A stretch of 58,179 nucleotides of DNA from a virus. Position 1 is the stretch's first letter; each line of letters begins with the position of its first letter. Below the pieces are notes generated by a model. The model had not been told where the DNA came from and searched no databases. It saw nothing but the letters and a program-made list of their open reading frames with translations. The stretch is taken from the IMG/VR virus record IMGVR_UViG_3300034170_000025, positions 1 to 58,179 of that record; one strand, given 5' to 3'. A program made the translations under genes and the position numbers. Of the stretch, positions 17,674 to 25,849 are shown in pieces.

Positions 17674-18290
17674 ACAAGCTCGTTATTATTGGCGGTGGAA
17701 CATTCAACCACATCTCTTGCCACCTTGCCCTGGCGGCTCCAGCGTTCGGTCAGACAGCCATAAATATGGCCCTCTGGGCAGAACAAATGGACACTGGCAT
17801 GGAGGTTGTTCTCAAGCTCACAAAGATGGCTGACCGTTCTAGTGAAATTTTTACAAATGACGACCTGCACAACTACGTCAGCACTTTGTTGGATGACCCG
17901 CTGGTGAAGATCATTGTAATGAACGCCGCTGTCTGTGATTTTAAGGCTGAGAACCCCTCTAATGAGACTCGGCTGTCTAGCAGTAGGGACTACACAGTCA
18001 CGCTAGAAGGAATCCGCACAAAGATCATGGGCATGATTCAATATCGCCGACCTGATATTGTTGTTTGTGGCTTTAAGACAACACATGGTGCCTCAGAGGC
18101 TGAACAAATACGAAAAGCTGTTGACAGCATGAACGCAAATAGCTTGCCATTGGTTCTGGCAAACGACCTAGAAACCCGAAGGAATATTTTGGTGTGTGAC
18201 TCAGGCCGTAACTTCTTCGATAATCGTGAATCCTTGCTTCGAAGGATGCTTGGACACGCTCTGTATAAAGCGAGACAGAAATGTGGTTGA
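17670..18290 (+). CDS. CoaB / DFP-like protein
   Basis: 206 aa. Resembles the phosphopantothenoylcysteine synthetase half of CoaBC: VIIGGGTFNHIS at the start, MNAAVCDF (the AAVxDF motif), VCGFKTT (GFKxE region) and LVLANDL (ANDL). The order and spacing fit the DFP Rossmann fold. Cellular CoaB makes a coenzyme A precursor; in a phage the substrate is uncertain. No CoaC (decarboxylase) domain is present. Coupled to the preceding gene by ATGA. Confidence 0.62.
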   Translation: MNKLVIIGGGTFNHISCHLALAAPAFGQTAINMALWAEQMDTGMEVVLKLTKMADRSSEIFTNDDLHNYVSTLLDDPLVKIIVMNAAVCDFKAENPSNETRLSSSRDYTVTLEGIRTKIMGMIQYRRPDIVVCGFKTTHGASEAEQIRKAVDSMNANSLPLVLANDLETRRNILVCDSGRNFFDNRESLLRRMLGHALYKARQKCG

Positions 18291-18496
18291 TTAAAACCCA
18301 GTTTGGGTATAAACTACAGAGCTGGGATGGCACCCTGTTAAAGTACTTTGCTATGGCGTGTGACTCTAAGGCTTGGATAATGGCTGAAGGTTTGGCTCCT
18401 ATCTATTTGACAAAGAAAACCCCAAAGGCAACTAAAGATTTATACACAGAAGCCACAGGACAAACCCTGTGGTTCGATCAGGAGGAACAATGGTAG
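18281..18496 (+). CDS. Small unknown protein
   Basis: 71 aa, not recognised. Overlaps the DFP-like gene by 10 bases and the glutaredoxin gene by 7. Basic centre, C terminus ends WFDQEEQW. Confidence 0.65.
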   Translation: MWLIKTQFGYKLQSWDGTLLKYFAMACDSKAWIMAEGLAPIYLTKKTPKATKDLYTEATGQTLWFDQEEQW

Positions 18497-18735
18497 CTGA
18501 CGCAGTAACAATCTACGGTAAATCTCAATGCAGCTCTTGCGAGCAGTCAAAATCTGTGCTAAAGTCTCGCAACATTGACTTTGAGTACAAGCAGCTTGAT
18601 CGTGATTTCACGATGGCTGAGTTGATGGACCTTCTTGATCACCTGGGCATGATGGGTTTCCGAACCTTCCCGCTTATTGTTCAGAAAGGCAAAGGTTACA
18701 CTTTCGCAAACATCAAAGACGTTGAAGGAGAATAA
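18490..18735 (+). CDS. nrdH: NrdH-like glutaredoxin
   Basis: 81 aa, thioredoxin fold. Redox motif CSSC at residues 13-16 after VTIYGKSQ; FRTFPLIV supplies the cis-Pro and KDVEGE ends the fold. Start chosen at the ATG behind AGGAGG. Likely electron donor for the phage NrdA C-terminal CxxC. Confidence 0.85.
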   Translation: MVADAVTIYGKSQCSSCEQSKSVLKSRNIDFEYKQLDRDFTMAELMDLLDHLGMMGFRTFPLIVQKGKGYTFANIKDVEGE

Positions 18736-18737
18736 CT

Positions 18738-18923
18738 ATGTCGCAATATGCTACTGATCGAATCGCTTCTATTCTGGATCGAATCCAAGAGCTTCACGCC
18801 GAGGCACGAGCTTTGTCGGACGAATACAATATCCCGTTTGACTTGGAGCTTGAAGGCGGACGTAACTACAATGTTACTGCCGAGTACGAACCTGGCTATA
18901 ACTGGCTGTCGTCTAACTGCTAA
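18738..18923 (+). CDS. Small protein with C-terminal SSxC tail (paralog 1)
   Basis: 61 aa. A helix (RIASILDRIQELHAEA) leads to EYNIPFDLEL and a C terminus ending NWLSSNC. Genes at 19348 and 20221 share the helix, the 'xxxxFDL' strand and an SS-x-C or SSS-x-x-C end. Function unknown. Confidence 0.72.
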   Translation: MSQYATDRIASILDRIQELHAEARALSDEYNIPFDLELEGGRNYNVTAEYEPGYNWLSSNC

Positions 18924-18937
18924 TAAAGGAGAACACA

Positions 18938-19351
18938 TTGAGCATCAATAACCTAGAAGTATTTGAAGTGGCACGTATTCACGCTGGACTTGGTCACTTG
19001 CAAGACACCATCTATCGTGGTAACGTGGAAGCTGGCTGGTGGGAGAACATCTCCACAGGCGTTGCTCACCCTAAAGGTGACATCACTCTAATCTTGTCCA
19101 AACTGGCCCTGGTACACTCTGAGGTATCTGAGGCCGTTGAAGGCGTCCGTAAAGGCTTGATGGATGACCACTTGAAAGAGCGTCCAATGGCTGAGGTAGA
19201 ACTGGCTGACGCCATCATCCGCGCTATGGACCTTGCTGGTCATGAGGGTTGGGACTTGGCTGGGGCCATAGTTGAGAAGCTTTATTACAATGCTCAACGT
19301 GCTGACCACAAAATCGAGAATCGTTTAGCTGAAGGAGGTAAGAAAGCGTGA
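18938..19351 (+). CDS. MazG-like nucleotide pyrophosphohydrolase
   Basis: 137 aa, TTG start behind AAAGGAG. The MazG-like metal site is visible: KLALVHSEVSEAVEG (ExxE) and VELADAIIRAMDLA (ExxD). Such enzymes hydrolyse dNTPs, and some phage versions have been linked to ppGpp. Overlaps the next gene by 4 bases (GTGA). Confidence 0.82.
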   Translation: MSINNLEVFEVARIHAGLGHLQDTIYRGNVEAGWWENISTGVAHPKGDITLILSKLALVHSEVSEAVEGVRKGLMDDHLKERPMAEVELADAIIRAMDLAGHEGWDLAGAIVEKLYYNAQRADHKIENRLAEGGKKA

Positions 19352-19788
19352 AAACACTTCTATATATTGCAATCCAAGTTGCAAACGGAAGTCTTGATCT
19401 TGAAGGTGGCACCACTGTAGAAACTGAAAGCCAGTGCATCTACGTCAAGAATGGGCGTGAGTATAAGGATGAACACTATCTGGACAGCGAACGCCTTGGA
19501 CCAGACAAGTATGACTTTGAACTCGAATCGCAAGAGTTTACTGTAGAAGAAGTACAAGCCTATATCGATGGCCCATTTGCTGAAGAGCACGTAGCCTACG
19601 AAAAGGGACGCCGTGAAGCTGTCGCACGAGTAGCTGAACTGATCGAGCAAGTATCACCAGCTATGAGTGAGTTATTGACTCTGGCTAATGAGTTCAACAT
19701 TCCGGCTAATATCAAGGTGGGTAAGTACACCAATGACTTCCGCCTGATCGATGCTGTGGACTGGGATTCCAGTTCGATGTACTGCTAA
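19348..19788 (+). CDS. Unknown protein with C-terminal SSS-x-x-C tail (paralog 2)
   Basis: 146 aa, GTG start overlapping the MazG-like stop and behind AAGGAGG. N-terminal 70 aa are beta-rich; then a helix (EAVARVAELIEQ) leads into ANEFNIPANI and ends WDSSSMYC. The last 60 residues match paralogs 1 and 3, so this is the same module with an extra domain. Confidence 0.72.
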   Translation: MKTLLYIAIQVANGSLDLEGGTTVETESQCIYVKNGREYKDEHYLDSERLGPDKYDFELESQEFTVEEVQAYIDGPFAEEHVAYEKGRREAVARVAELIEQVSPAMSELLTLANEFNIPANIKVGKYTNDFRLIDAVDWDSSSMYC

Positions 19789-19813
19789 AATCCATAAACA
19801 AAGGAGAAACAAA

Positions 19814-20221
19814 ATGACTCGCACTGTTACTAATCAAGCACAATTTGAACTGGCCGCTGGTGTTACTCTGGTGTCCCAATTGATCGAGGGCACCAGCTAT
19901 GACGGCAAGCCTTTTAGCTACACAAGCCATGACCTGGAAGGTCTATCTGACAACGGGCTGGACGACCTTGCAAAATTGGCTATTGTCCTGCAAAACCTCC
20001 CAGAAGAGGGTGCCCTTGATATGAGTGCTGATGACCTTGAAGACTTCCTTAAGGACTGGGCACGTGACTTGGCTGAAGACGCAGAAGTACCCTTCACCTT
20101 CACCAGTGTAGGCGGCAAAACCAACACCTACACTCCCGCTTCGATGTGGGAAGCTTCTGGTAGCTGCTCTGAATGGGAACAGTCCGCACAAGAAGGTTAT
20201 GACTATGGGTGGAATATCTAA
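19814..20221 (+). CDS. Unknown acidic protein
   Basis: 135 aa, very acidic, not recognised. ATG at 19814 behind AAGGAG is chosen over a longer frame overlapping the upstream gene. Asp/Glu-rich helix SADDLEDFLKDWARDLAEDA; C terminus GYDYGWNI. Its last base starts the next gene. Confidence 0.7.
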   Translation: MTRTVTNQAQFELAAGVTLVSQLIEGTSYDGKPFSYTSHDLEGLSDNGLDDLAKLAIVLQNLPEEGALDMSADDLEDFLKDWARDLAEDAEVPFTFTSVGGKTNTYTPASMWEASGSCSEWEQSAQEGYDYGWNI

Positions 20222-20457
20222 TGTATACTGAAGACGCTGTAAAGCGCGACGCGCTCACCAAGATTGCTTTGCTGTTGTCGGAGGCTCAGTCCAAGGTATT
20301 AGAAGCTGAGATGCTTGCTGACGAACACGGCCTTGAGTTTGATCTTGACATTGGTGGATATGGCATGGGCGGCACCTACTACTCTGAGAAGTATGTAGAG
20401 GATTACGGCTCCCGCTACACCACTGCTGGTTGGAATGCTTCTTCGCAGAGCTGCTAA
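20221..20457 (+). CDS. Small protein with C-terminal SSxxC tail (paralog 3)
   Basis: 78 aa. Helix ALLLSEAQSKVLEAEMLADE then LEFDLDIGGYG and the end GWNASSQSC. Paralog of the genes at 18738 and 19348. TAATG overlap with the preceding gene fixes the start. Confidence 0.72.
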   Translation: MYTEDAVKRDALTKIALLLSEAQSKVLEAEMLADEHGLEFDLDIGGYGMGGTYYSEKYVEDYGSRYTTAGWNASSQSC

Positions 20458-20465
20458 AAATAATT

Positions 20466-20505
20466 GGCCGTTGCCCTTGACAGGGTAGCGGCCTTTTTGT
20501 ATTAT
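20466..20505 (+). promoter_or_regulatory. Terminator hairpin with -35 in its loop
   Basis: A 12-bp stem with two G-U pairs (20466-20477 with 20482-20493) is followed by TTTTT. TTGACA (20477-20482) covers the loop; TATTAT at 20500-20505, spacing 17. The leader contains CCCACACAAACGAACGAGG. One of the clearest composite elements. Confidence 0.8.
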
Positions 20506-20535
20506 GAGCCCACACAAACGAACGAGGATTTACAG

Positions 20536-21153
20536 ATGAACGACTTTAAATTTGGCGACCGTGTAGAGTTTATCTCTAAAAGTGGTGAGGGCGATCCCCG
20601 ATCTATTAAGGGTGAACACGGCGAGGTTAGACATGTATCTAATGACATGATCACTGTAGCAATGGACAGCGGCACCCTTATCACTGTTTTTGAGCACAGA
20701 CTCCGCAAACTCTCTTTTGAAGTTACCCCTATCGTAACTGGCATGCCAGGACGTTTGATCCAATTCAGTATTCCAATCCCAGGTGAATTTAAAGTAGGGG
20801 ATCGTGTCATGCTTGCCACAGCGGACCCAGAATATGGACGTGGCGAGGTTGATATGTTTGAGGTGGGCACTATTACTGACGTGGGTACAGGGGAGCGTGG
20901 CAGTGCTGATGTTGGGGATATCATCGTAGAGTTCCCAAGTGACGAAGATTGGGTAGGTGTGCCAGGAGACCTCAAACATGCTCCACAAAAAGTGCGTGAA
21001 GAGTTTCCTTTGCCAGAGGTGGCCTTACCAGATATTACCCTTGACGAAGCTGTAAAAGGCTGTCAGGATATTCGTCAACAGATGGCAGAGCTTGCTGGCA
21101 AAGCCAGAGTGTTTGAAGAAGTCATGCGTAAAGCTGGCGTAAAATTTATCTAA
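20536..21153 (+). CDS. SH3-like / coiled-coil paralog A
   Basis: 205 aa. Two SH3/KOW-like beta segments begin FKFGDRVEF (residues 4-12) and FKVGDRVML (about 85-93). The tail is a helix beginning LDEAVKGCQDIRQQMAE and ending RKAGVKFI. That tail recurs in the next gene. ATG at 20536 sits after GAGGATTTACAG. Function unknown, possibly nucleic-acid or protein binding. Confidence 0.72.
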   Translation: MNDFKFGDRVEFISKSGEGDPRSIKGEHGEVRHVSNDMITVAMDSGTLITVFEHRLRKLSFEVTPIVTGMPGRLIQFSIPIPGEFKVGDRVMLATADPEYGRGEVDMFEVGTITDVGTGERGSADVGDIIVEFPSDEDWVGVPGDLKHAPQKVREEFPLPEVALPDITLDEAVKGCQDIRQQMAELAGKARVFEEVMRKAGVKFI

Positions 21154-21166
21154 AGGGGGATTTTAA

Positions 21167-21688
21167 ATGACTATCTATAAAGTTGGTGATACTGTTATCC
21201 GTGATAACGGTGAGTGGCGTGGCGTTAAGCCGGGTGATCTTCATGAGGTGGCTAGTGTGCATGGTGGTAATATCTGCTTAGTGGGTTTGGAGCAGTTCAC
21301 ATTTGACGGAGACAATTTTAGCCTTCATCATCGGAAAGCTGAACCCATCGAAGTGGCAGTTGGTGATACTGTCCGTATGATCAGTAAAACTCCAAAATAC
21401 GGCGCAGGTTGTATCAACGTAGGTGACGAAGGCATCGTGACCTCTCTGGACGGCGACGGCGGATACCATGTGAAATTTCCACGGCACAGCCACTGGCACT
21501 CGGGCAAGGATGACTGTGAGCTTGTAAACAAGATCATTGTTCCTGAAGTTTCCCTTGACGAGGCCGTTAGTCTGTGCAAAGATGCACGCACTGAGATTAA
21601 AGACCTTGAAGATAAGGTCAAAGCTTTGAAAGATTCAATCAAAGCTTACGAGCGAGTAGTTCGTAATGCTGGTCTCACATTCATTTAA
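21167..21688 (+). CDS. SH3-like / coiled-coil paralog B
   Basis: 173 aa. Same plan as the preceding gene: YKVGDTVIRDN, then VAVGDTVRMISK with a KOW-like GDEGIVTSL, then the helix LDEAVSLCKDARTEIKDLED and the end RNAGLTFI. Clear tandem paralog. AAAGGGGG precedes it. Confidence 0.75.
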   Translation: MTIYKVGDTVIRDNGEWRGVKPGDLHEVASVHGGNICLVGLEQFTFDGDNFSLHHRKAEPIEVAVGDTVRMISKTPKYGAGCINVGDEGIVTSLDGDGGYHVKFPRHSHWHSGKDDCELVNKIIVPEVSLDEAVSLCKDARTEIKDLEDKVKALKDSIKAYERVVRNAGLTFI

Positions 21689-21699
21689 GGAGGTTCACC

Positions 21700-22077
21700 A
21701 TGTTCGACGTTAAAAATGACAAGTGGTTTGTACGTGTAGCCAACAAACAAGAGGCTAGTGCTGCCCAAGATTGGGCCTTCTCCGAGGGCTTGAGTTGGAA
21801 TGGCAGGACAACGCTGCGACACGACTACCACCTGTGGGATATGGATGGAGGCACTGCTATAGGCAGTGGTCACTGCGAAGGTAGTGTGTTAGGTCAAGCT
21901 GGTGTTATGTACTGGGCTCGGAACGGACATAAAGAAATCAAACTAACTTACAAGCTTACGGTTGACACCGTTCTACTGCCAGAAGTAGAATCACCACAAC
22001 AGAAGCAGATCAAAGCTTTGGAAGCCACTATCGCCCAGGCTGCCGCTCAAATCCAGAAGCTAAAAGAGGAAGTGTAA
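21700..22077 (+). CDS. Unknown protein with C-terminal coiled coil
   Basis: 125 aa. Compact Trp-rich N-terminal domain (KWFVRVANKQEASAAQDWAF), then VLLPEVESP and a coiled coil (KALEATIAQAAAQIQKLKEE). The domain-plus-coil plan resembles the neighbouring paralogs, although the N-terminal domain differs. AAGGAGG precedes it. Confidence 0.72.
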   Translation: MFDVKNDKWFVRVANKQEASAAQDWAFSEGLSWNGRTTLRHDYHLWDMDGGTAIGSGHCEGSVLGQAGVMYWARNGHKEIKLTYKLTVDTVLLPEVESPQQKQIKALEATIAQAAAQIQKLKEEV

Positions 22078-22078
22078 A

Positions 22079-23119
22079 ATGTTGCTTATCGGCTCACGTG
22101 CTTTGGTAGCAAACAACCCTGAATTGGAAGGCACTCGTAAGTGTGTCGACTGGGACTATATCTGCACCTTGGATCAGTTTAAAGCTTGGCATAAGGCTAA
22201 CAAAGACAATCTGCAATTCGCTGTGCCAACTCAAGGTGGCAAGTACTACCATGCACGTGACAAAGACGGTATGAACTACGAGTTTGAGTTGGCTTGGCCG
22301 GGTACGTCTGCTGAGGATTTACTCAAGCACTACGGCCTACTTGACCATGTGTACAAGCCTGAGATTGGACCTGTGCCAGCAATCAATCCCGACCTGTTGA
22401 TCATCAAGCTGAGCCACCGCTACAAACGTAACTCGCCACACTTCCTCAAAACTATGAGTGATATCAAGTATCTTCGTGAAAAGGTTGGTGCTGAATTCTT
22501 TGAGAAGTTCATGCAGAATGGCATCAATGGCCCTATCATGGCAAAGCGTGAAGCTGAGTCCTACGACTACGCACACCCAAAGCTGAACGTTAGCTCGAAA
22601 GAGTTCTTCAATGGTGATGGCGTACAGTATGTGTACAACCATGACAGTATTCACTTGGCTGTAGCGATCACTCAGGAGTGGGACCAACCTGAAATCCAAG
22701 ATAACTACGACCATCACCCTGTGCCTGCATACACTTTCTATATGAAAGATGGCTCTGAGGTGATGACCTCGAAAGAGAAGTTCATGTCAGTGCATGAGTC
22801 TATACGTCTATACGGCGTCTATGAAGAATCCTGTGTGCTCGCTCTAGAGCGTTCCCAGATTCCCCACAACATGATGCCAACTATGGATGGCTCTGTGTGG
22901 TTCGATCGGTGCCGGAGTGGGCCATCACCACGATGGAGCTTTGAGATGGCTCTCATGAAGGTGTGTACATCTATTACGTCTGGTTGGTTTCGTGAGTACG
23001 CTTGGGAAAATTACCAGAAAGTGCTTGACCTGTACAACGAACTGGGTGAGAATGACTACATCGAACGGTTCACCAAGAACCAACATTTACTGACACCATA
23101 CAATGGAGAGAAATACTGA
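22079..23119 (+). CDS. Putative nucleotidyltransferase-fold protein
   Basis: 346 aa. LLIGSRAL at the start followed by CVDWDYICT resembles the GS...DxD metal motif of the polymerase-beta nucleotidyltransferase superfamily. The rest includes LLIIKLSHRYKRNSPHFLKT and YDYAHPKLN, which occur in a conserved large-phage family of unknown role (DUF7275-like, from memory). Substrate unknown. Last base overlaps the next start (TGATG). Confidence 0.6.
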   Translation: MLLIGSRALVANNPELEGTRKCVDWDYICTLDQFKAWHKANKDNLQFAVPTQGGKYYHARDKDGMNYEFELAWPGTSAEDLLKHYGLLDHVYKPEIGPVPAINPDLLIIKLSHRYKRNSPHFLKTMSDIKYLREKVGAEFFEKFMQNGINGPIMAKREAESYDYAHPKLNVSSKEFFNGDGVQYVYNHDSIHLAVAITQEWDQPEIQDNYDHHPVPAYTFYMKDGSEVMTSKEKFMSVHESIRLYGVYEESCVLALERSQIPHNMMPTMDGSVWFDRCRSGPSPRWSFEMALMKVCTSITSGWFREYAWENYQKVLDLYNELGENDYIERFTKNQHLLTPYNGEKY

Positions 23120-23481
23120 TGCAAAAGTTCAAGAAAGGTGACACCGTGCAACGTACAAAAGGTCAATGGGAAACCGTAAAGGCTGGTGATATTTGTACAG
23201 TAGTGTCTGCTGATTGGAATGGTCTTACACTCTTGGGACACTCAGGCACCTACGATGACGAGTACTTCGTTAAGGTGGTTCTAGCTCCAAAGGAGCAGAA
23301 GAAGGTGACGATTGACGTTTGCCATCGTCTGGTGGCTTACGACTGTGAAATTGCTAATTTACAGGCTCGGCAGGATAATCTGAGAGAAGATTTCTCTCGA
23401 CAGCTTGCACAACTAGAGGGTACAATTGACACACTCACCACAGAAATGAACACCCTTAAATCTGAATACAACGTCGAGTAA
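23119..23481 (+). CDS. SH3-like / coiled-coil paralog C
   Basis: 120 aa. FKKGDTVQRTKGQWETVKAG closely parallels the N terminus of paralog B (21167), followed by a long coiled coil (LEGTIDTLTTEMNTLKSEY). Only one SH3-like segment. Function unknown. Confidence 0.72.
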   Translation: MQKFKKGDTVQRTKGQWETVKAGDICTVVSADWNGLTLLGHSGTYDDEYFVKVVLAPKEQKKVTIDVCHRLVAYDCEIANLQARQDNLREDFSRQLAQLEGTIDTLTTEMNTLKSEYNVE

Positions 23482-23491
23482 GGAGATAACA

Positions 23492-23635
23492 ATGTTTAAA
23501 GAGTACCGATACGAAGTTGCAGTGATTTCAGCCTTGTTTTGTGTATACAATTTGTATATGCTGAACCCAATTCTGTCATTGGTATGCGGAGTTGCCGCAG
23601 TGGGCAACTACTACCTCGCTAAAGAAGGTAAGTAG
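23492..23635 (+). CDS. Small membrane protein, 47 aa
   Basis: ATG behind AAGGAG. Two short hydrophobic segments (AVISALFCVYNLYML and LSLVCGVAAVGNYYL) with a basic end EGK. Function unknown. Confidence 0.6.
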   Translation: MFKEYRYEVAVISALFCVYNLYMLNPILSLVCGVAAVGNYYLAKEGK

Positions 23636-23643
23636 GATACTCT

Positions 23644-23693
23644 CAAGGGTTGTGTAAAATAACCCTTGACACTAAACCAAAACACTGTAAGAT
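23644..23693 (+). promoter_or_regulatory. Hairpin with -35 in right arm
   Basis: Stem CAAGGGTT/AACCCTTG (23644-23651 and 23661-23668). TTGACA at 23666-23671 overlaps the right arm; TAAGAT at 23688-23693, spacing 16. Leader AGCCGAACAAACCAACTAGG precedes the next gene. Confidence 0.68.
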
Positions 23694-23723
23694 AGCCGAA
23701 CAAACCAACTAGGAGATACAAAA

Positions 23724-24302
23724 ATGCAAAAGACCACTAAACTCGTTCAAATGTACAAAGAAGCCGAAGAACGTTCGATTCCATGTGCAGGTGGGCGTAC
23801 TGGTACAGGTGGCCGAGCTTTTCTTAAAGCAGACCGTGCTGCACTTGTTAGTGAGATTTGGAATCAAAACCTGACAGTTAGTCAAGCTGGCTACGCTATT
23901 TACAAGGAGTTGGGTGGTAGTTCAGACAACCTCCATACACAACGCCTGCGTCTATTCGAAATCCAAGTAAATAAAGGTGTACTTCGTCTGGGCAAAGCCA
24001 TCACTGGTGAGCATGTTGGTGTTGTGAAAGTGAAGAATCCGCAGGATATTGCGTTTGATGGTCGCATTAAGTCTCAGGCTGATATTCAGCCAGCGTTTAA
24101 CCGAGCTGCACGACAACTGATCAAGGTGGGTGTTACTACTCCAGATCAGGCTGTTAAGTACATCAACTCTGCTTTCGCAACTGCACGTCTTGAGCAGAAG
24201 ATTGATATCAAAGCAGAGCGTATCGTGAACGAACTCCGCATTGGTGACATGACTAAAGCTGAAGTGTTGATGACCCTGGATCGTGTTAAGAGCCAGTTCT
24301 AA
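23724..24302 (+). CDS. Unknown 192-aa protein
   Basis: Not recognised. N-terminal CAGGRTGTGGRAF is Gly-rich; residues 40-75 (TVSQAGYAIYKELGG) look like a helical DNA-binding or recognition segment; the rest is helical and basic. It has its own promoter. Confidence 0.7.
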   Translation: MQKTTKLVQMYKEAEERSIPCAGGRTGTGGRAFLKADRAALVSEIWNQNLTVSQAGYAIYKELGGSSDNLHTQRLRLFEIQVNKGVLRLGKAITGEHVGVVKVKNPQDIAFDGRIKSQADIQPAFNRAARQLIKVGVTTPDQAVKYINSAFATARLEQKIDIKAERIVNELRIGDMTKAEVLMTLDRVKSQF

Positions 24303-24330
24303 ACACCACACCGAATAACGGAGAAACAAA

Positions 24331-24468
24331 ATGGTTTCGATTTGCCTTTGTATCCTTTGGGCCTTACTCGTAACAGGGTTGCTACCTAAACAACCAACTG
24401 GTGTGATTGTATCCGCCATTGGCGCTGTACTTATCACTGTCATCTGCATCCAACTAGGGATTAAATAA
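24331..24468 (+). CDS. Small membrane protein, 45 aa
   Basis: ATG behind ACGGAG. Two hydrophobic helices (ICLCILWALLVTGLL and VIVSAIGAVLITVICI) separated by PKQPTG. Function unknown. Confidence 0.6.
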   Translation: MVSICLCILWALLVTGLLPKQPTGVIVSAIGAVLITVICIQLGIK

Positions 24469-24469
24469 T

Positions 24470-24862
24470 ATGGCTGTTAAACGCCCATTCAACATGACCG
24501 AGAACGAATTCGACCTGTATGCTGCAAAGCATCTAGTGTGGAAAGCAGAGAACGCTAAGAAGCGTGGTATCGAGTTCACCTTGACCCACACTTCGATGAA
24601 AAATCTGCTGTCTTCCAAGAAGTGTTTCTACACTGGTATTGGGCTCACCAAGAGTACTGGCAAGGAAGAGGAGCTGAAGCTCAGCGACTTTACCATTGAT
24701 CGAATTGACGGCTCCAAGGGTTATGTGAAGGGCAATGTGGTAGCTTGCTGCCACGCTGCAAACCAGATGAAGAACCAATTTGAGTCTCTGGGCTTGACAG
24801 GTCTCAAAGCTGGGCGTAACATCTTCGACAAAGCAATCAAACGAATTGAGGGTAAAAAGTAA
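24470..24862 (+). CDS. HNH-like (His-Me finger) endonuclease
   Basis: 130 aa. CFYTGI followed by FTIDRIDGSKGYVKGNVVAC and the CCHAANQMKN end match phage HNH-type proteins (DRID..GY..GNVV..C...N..K). The usual His is replaced in DRID, as in other members. Could be a homing-type or nicking nuclease. Confidence 0.62.
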   Translation: MAVKRPFNMTENEFDLYAAKHLVWKAENAKKRGIEFTLTHTSMKNLLSSKKCFYTGIGLTKSTGKEEELKLSDFTIDRIDGSKGYVKGNVVACCHAANQMKNQFESLGLTGLKAGRNIFDKAIKRIEGKK

Positions 24863-25077
24863 TGGCTAGTTGCCCAGGATGTAATCTCCCAATGATCAAT
24901 GGTCAAGTGTTCAACGGACTCCTCCAATGTCACTGGGACTGCCAAGATGTTGTTCGTGCAAACATGGGAGAGCGGAATGCAGATGACTTAATTCAGTTTC
25001 GTATTAATAAACGTTTGGCAGTGGATGGTATCACTCCAGGCCACCACTTGTTTGAAAAGCTTGGAGGAAAGGTGTGA
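24862..25077 (+). CDS. Small zinc-finger-like protein
   Basis: 71 aa. CPGC near the start and CHWDC about 20 residues later could bind one zinc. Not recognised beyond that. TAATG overlap with the nuclease gene. Confidence 0.65.
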   Translation: MASCPGCNLPMINGQVFNGLLQCHWDCQDVVRANMGERNADDLIQFRINKRLAVDGITPGHHLFEKLGGKV

Positions 25078-25403
25078 AGAAGTTACTAACCGCTGCACTG
25101 ATCATGGCTACAATCTCGCTTGCTGGTTGTGAAGAAGCCAAGCTGTTGAGTGAGAAACGAACCACCATGGTTGTTGAGAGTGTCTACCTAAGCTCTAAGA
25201 GCAACAGCAAGGTGACTCTTCGTGAAGTGGAGAGCGGCTACGTCTGGGAGGATCAACGTCTGGGTTGTTCTCGCTCTTATGCACGTAATGTGCAAGTTGG
25301 CAGCAAATGGGACGTGACTGAACAATCCTATGTCTACCCTGAATCCCAACGATACTTCAGTCGCCTTGTAGGCACCGACGCTATCTGCACAAAGAGTAAT
25401 TGA
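25074..25403 (+). CDS. Lipoprotein
   Basis: 109 aa, GTG start (GTGA overlap). Signal peptide MKKLLTAALIMATISLAGC with lipobox LAGC, Cys at 19 lipidated; an outer- or inner-membrane anchored protein. Mature part is Ser/Tyr-rich, with two later Cys. Could act in superinfection exclusion or envelope function; not identified. Confidence 0.8.
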   Translation: MKKLLTAALIMATISLAGCEEAKLLSEKRTTMVVESVYLSSKSNSKVTLREVESGYVWEDQRLGCSRSYARNVQVGSKWDVTEQSYVYPESQRYFSRLVGTDAICTKSN

Positions 25404-25404
25404 T

Positions 25405-25632
25405 ATGGCAGAAATGCTTCGCTACGCCTCGCTTGAGGAGATTAAAACCTTCGGAGATGATCAGTGCATTGATATGTGCCTCTACTTTGAAGATGGTTGT
25501 CTCTGCATCCATAGTGGTGACTTGCCTGTCTTGTTTGACAAGACTCCCCAAGAGCAGTACCATCACTACTTACAAGGCTGCAAATGTAGCCGACACCCAG
25601 ATGGAGAGTTGAAGAGTGACCACACAAGATAA
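25405..25632 (+). CDS. Small Cys-rich protein
   Basis: 75 aa, not recognised. Several Cys (CIDMC, CLC, CKCSRH) may bind metal. It begins right after the lipoprotein stop; ribosome site is weak. Confidence 0.6.
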   Translation: MAEMLRYASLEEIKTFGDDQCIDMCLYFEDGCLCIHSGDLPVLFDKTPQEQYHHYLQGCKCSRHPDGELKSDHTR

Positions 25633-25849
25633 GATTGAGTACATACGATCATTCATGATACTGATCACTAAGGCCGAGTCATACCACAGTGCAATCTCAC
25701 ATGCAAGTTTTGTTCGTGGTATGTTAGCTATGTGCTTCCGTGAACAGACAATCCCGCTAGAGGACTACAGGGTGTTGTCTCAAGATGTAGAGACGATGAT
25801 GGAAGTGAAACGAAATATGCCTAGTGCAATTGATAGGGAGCTGTTTTAA
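25616..25849 (+). CDS. Small unknown helical protein
   Basis: 77 aa, GTG start, 17-base overlap with the preceding gene. Helical, not recognised. Ends on the first base of the next ATG. Confidence 0.6.
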   Translation: MTTQDKIEYIRSFMILITKAESYHSAISHASFVRGMLAMCFREQTIPLEDYRVLSQDVETMMEVKRNMPSAIDRELF

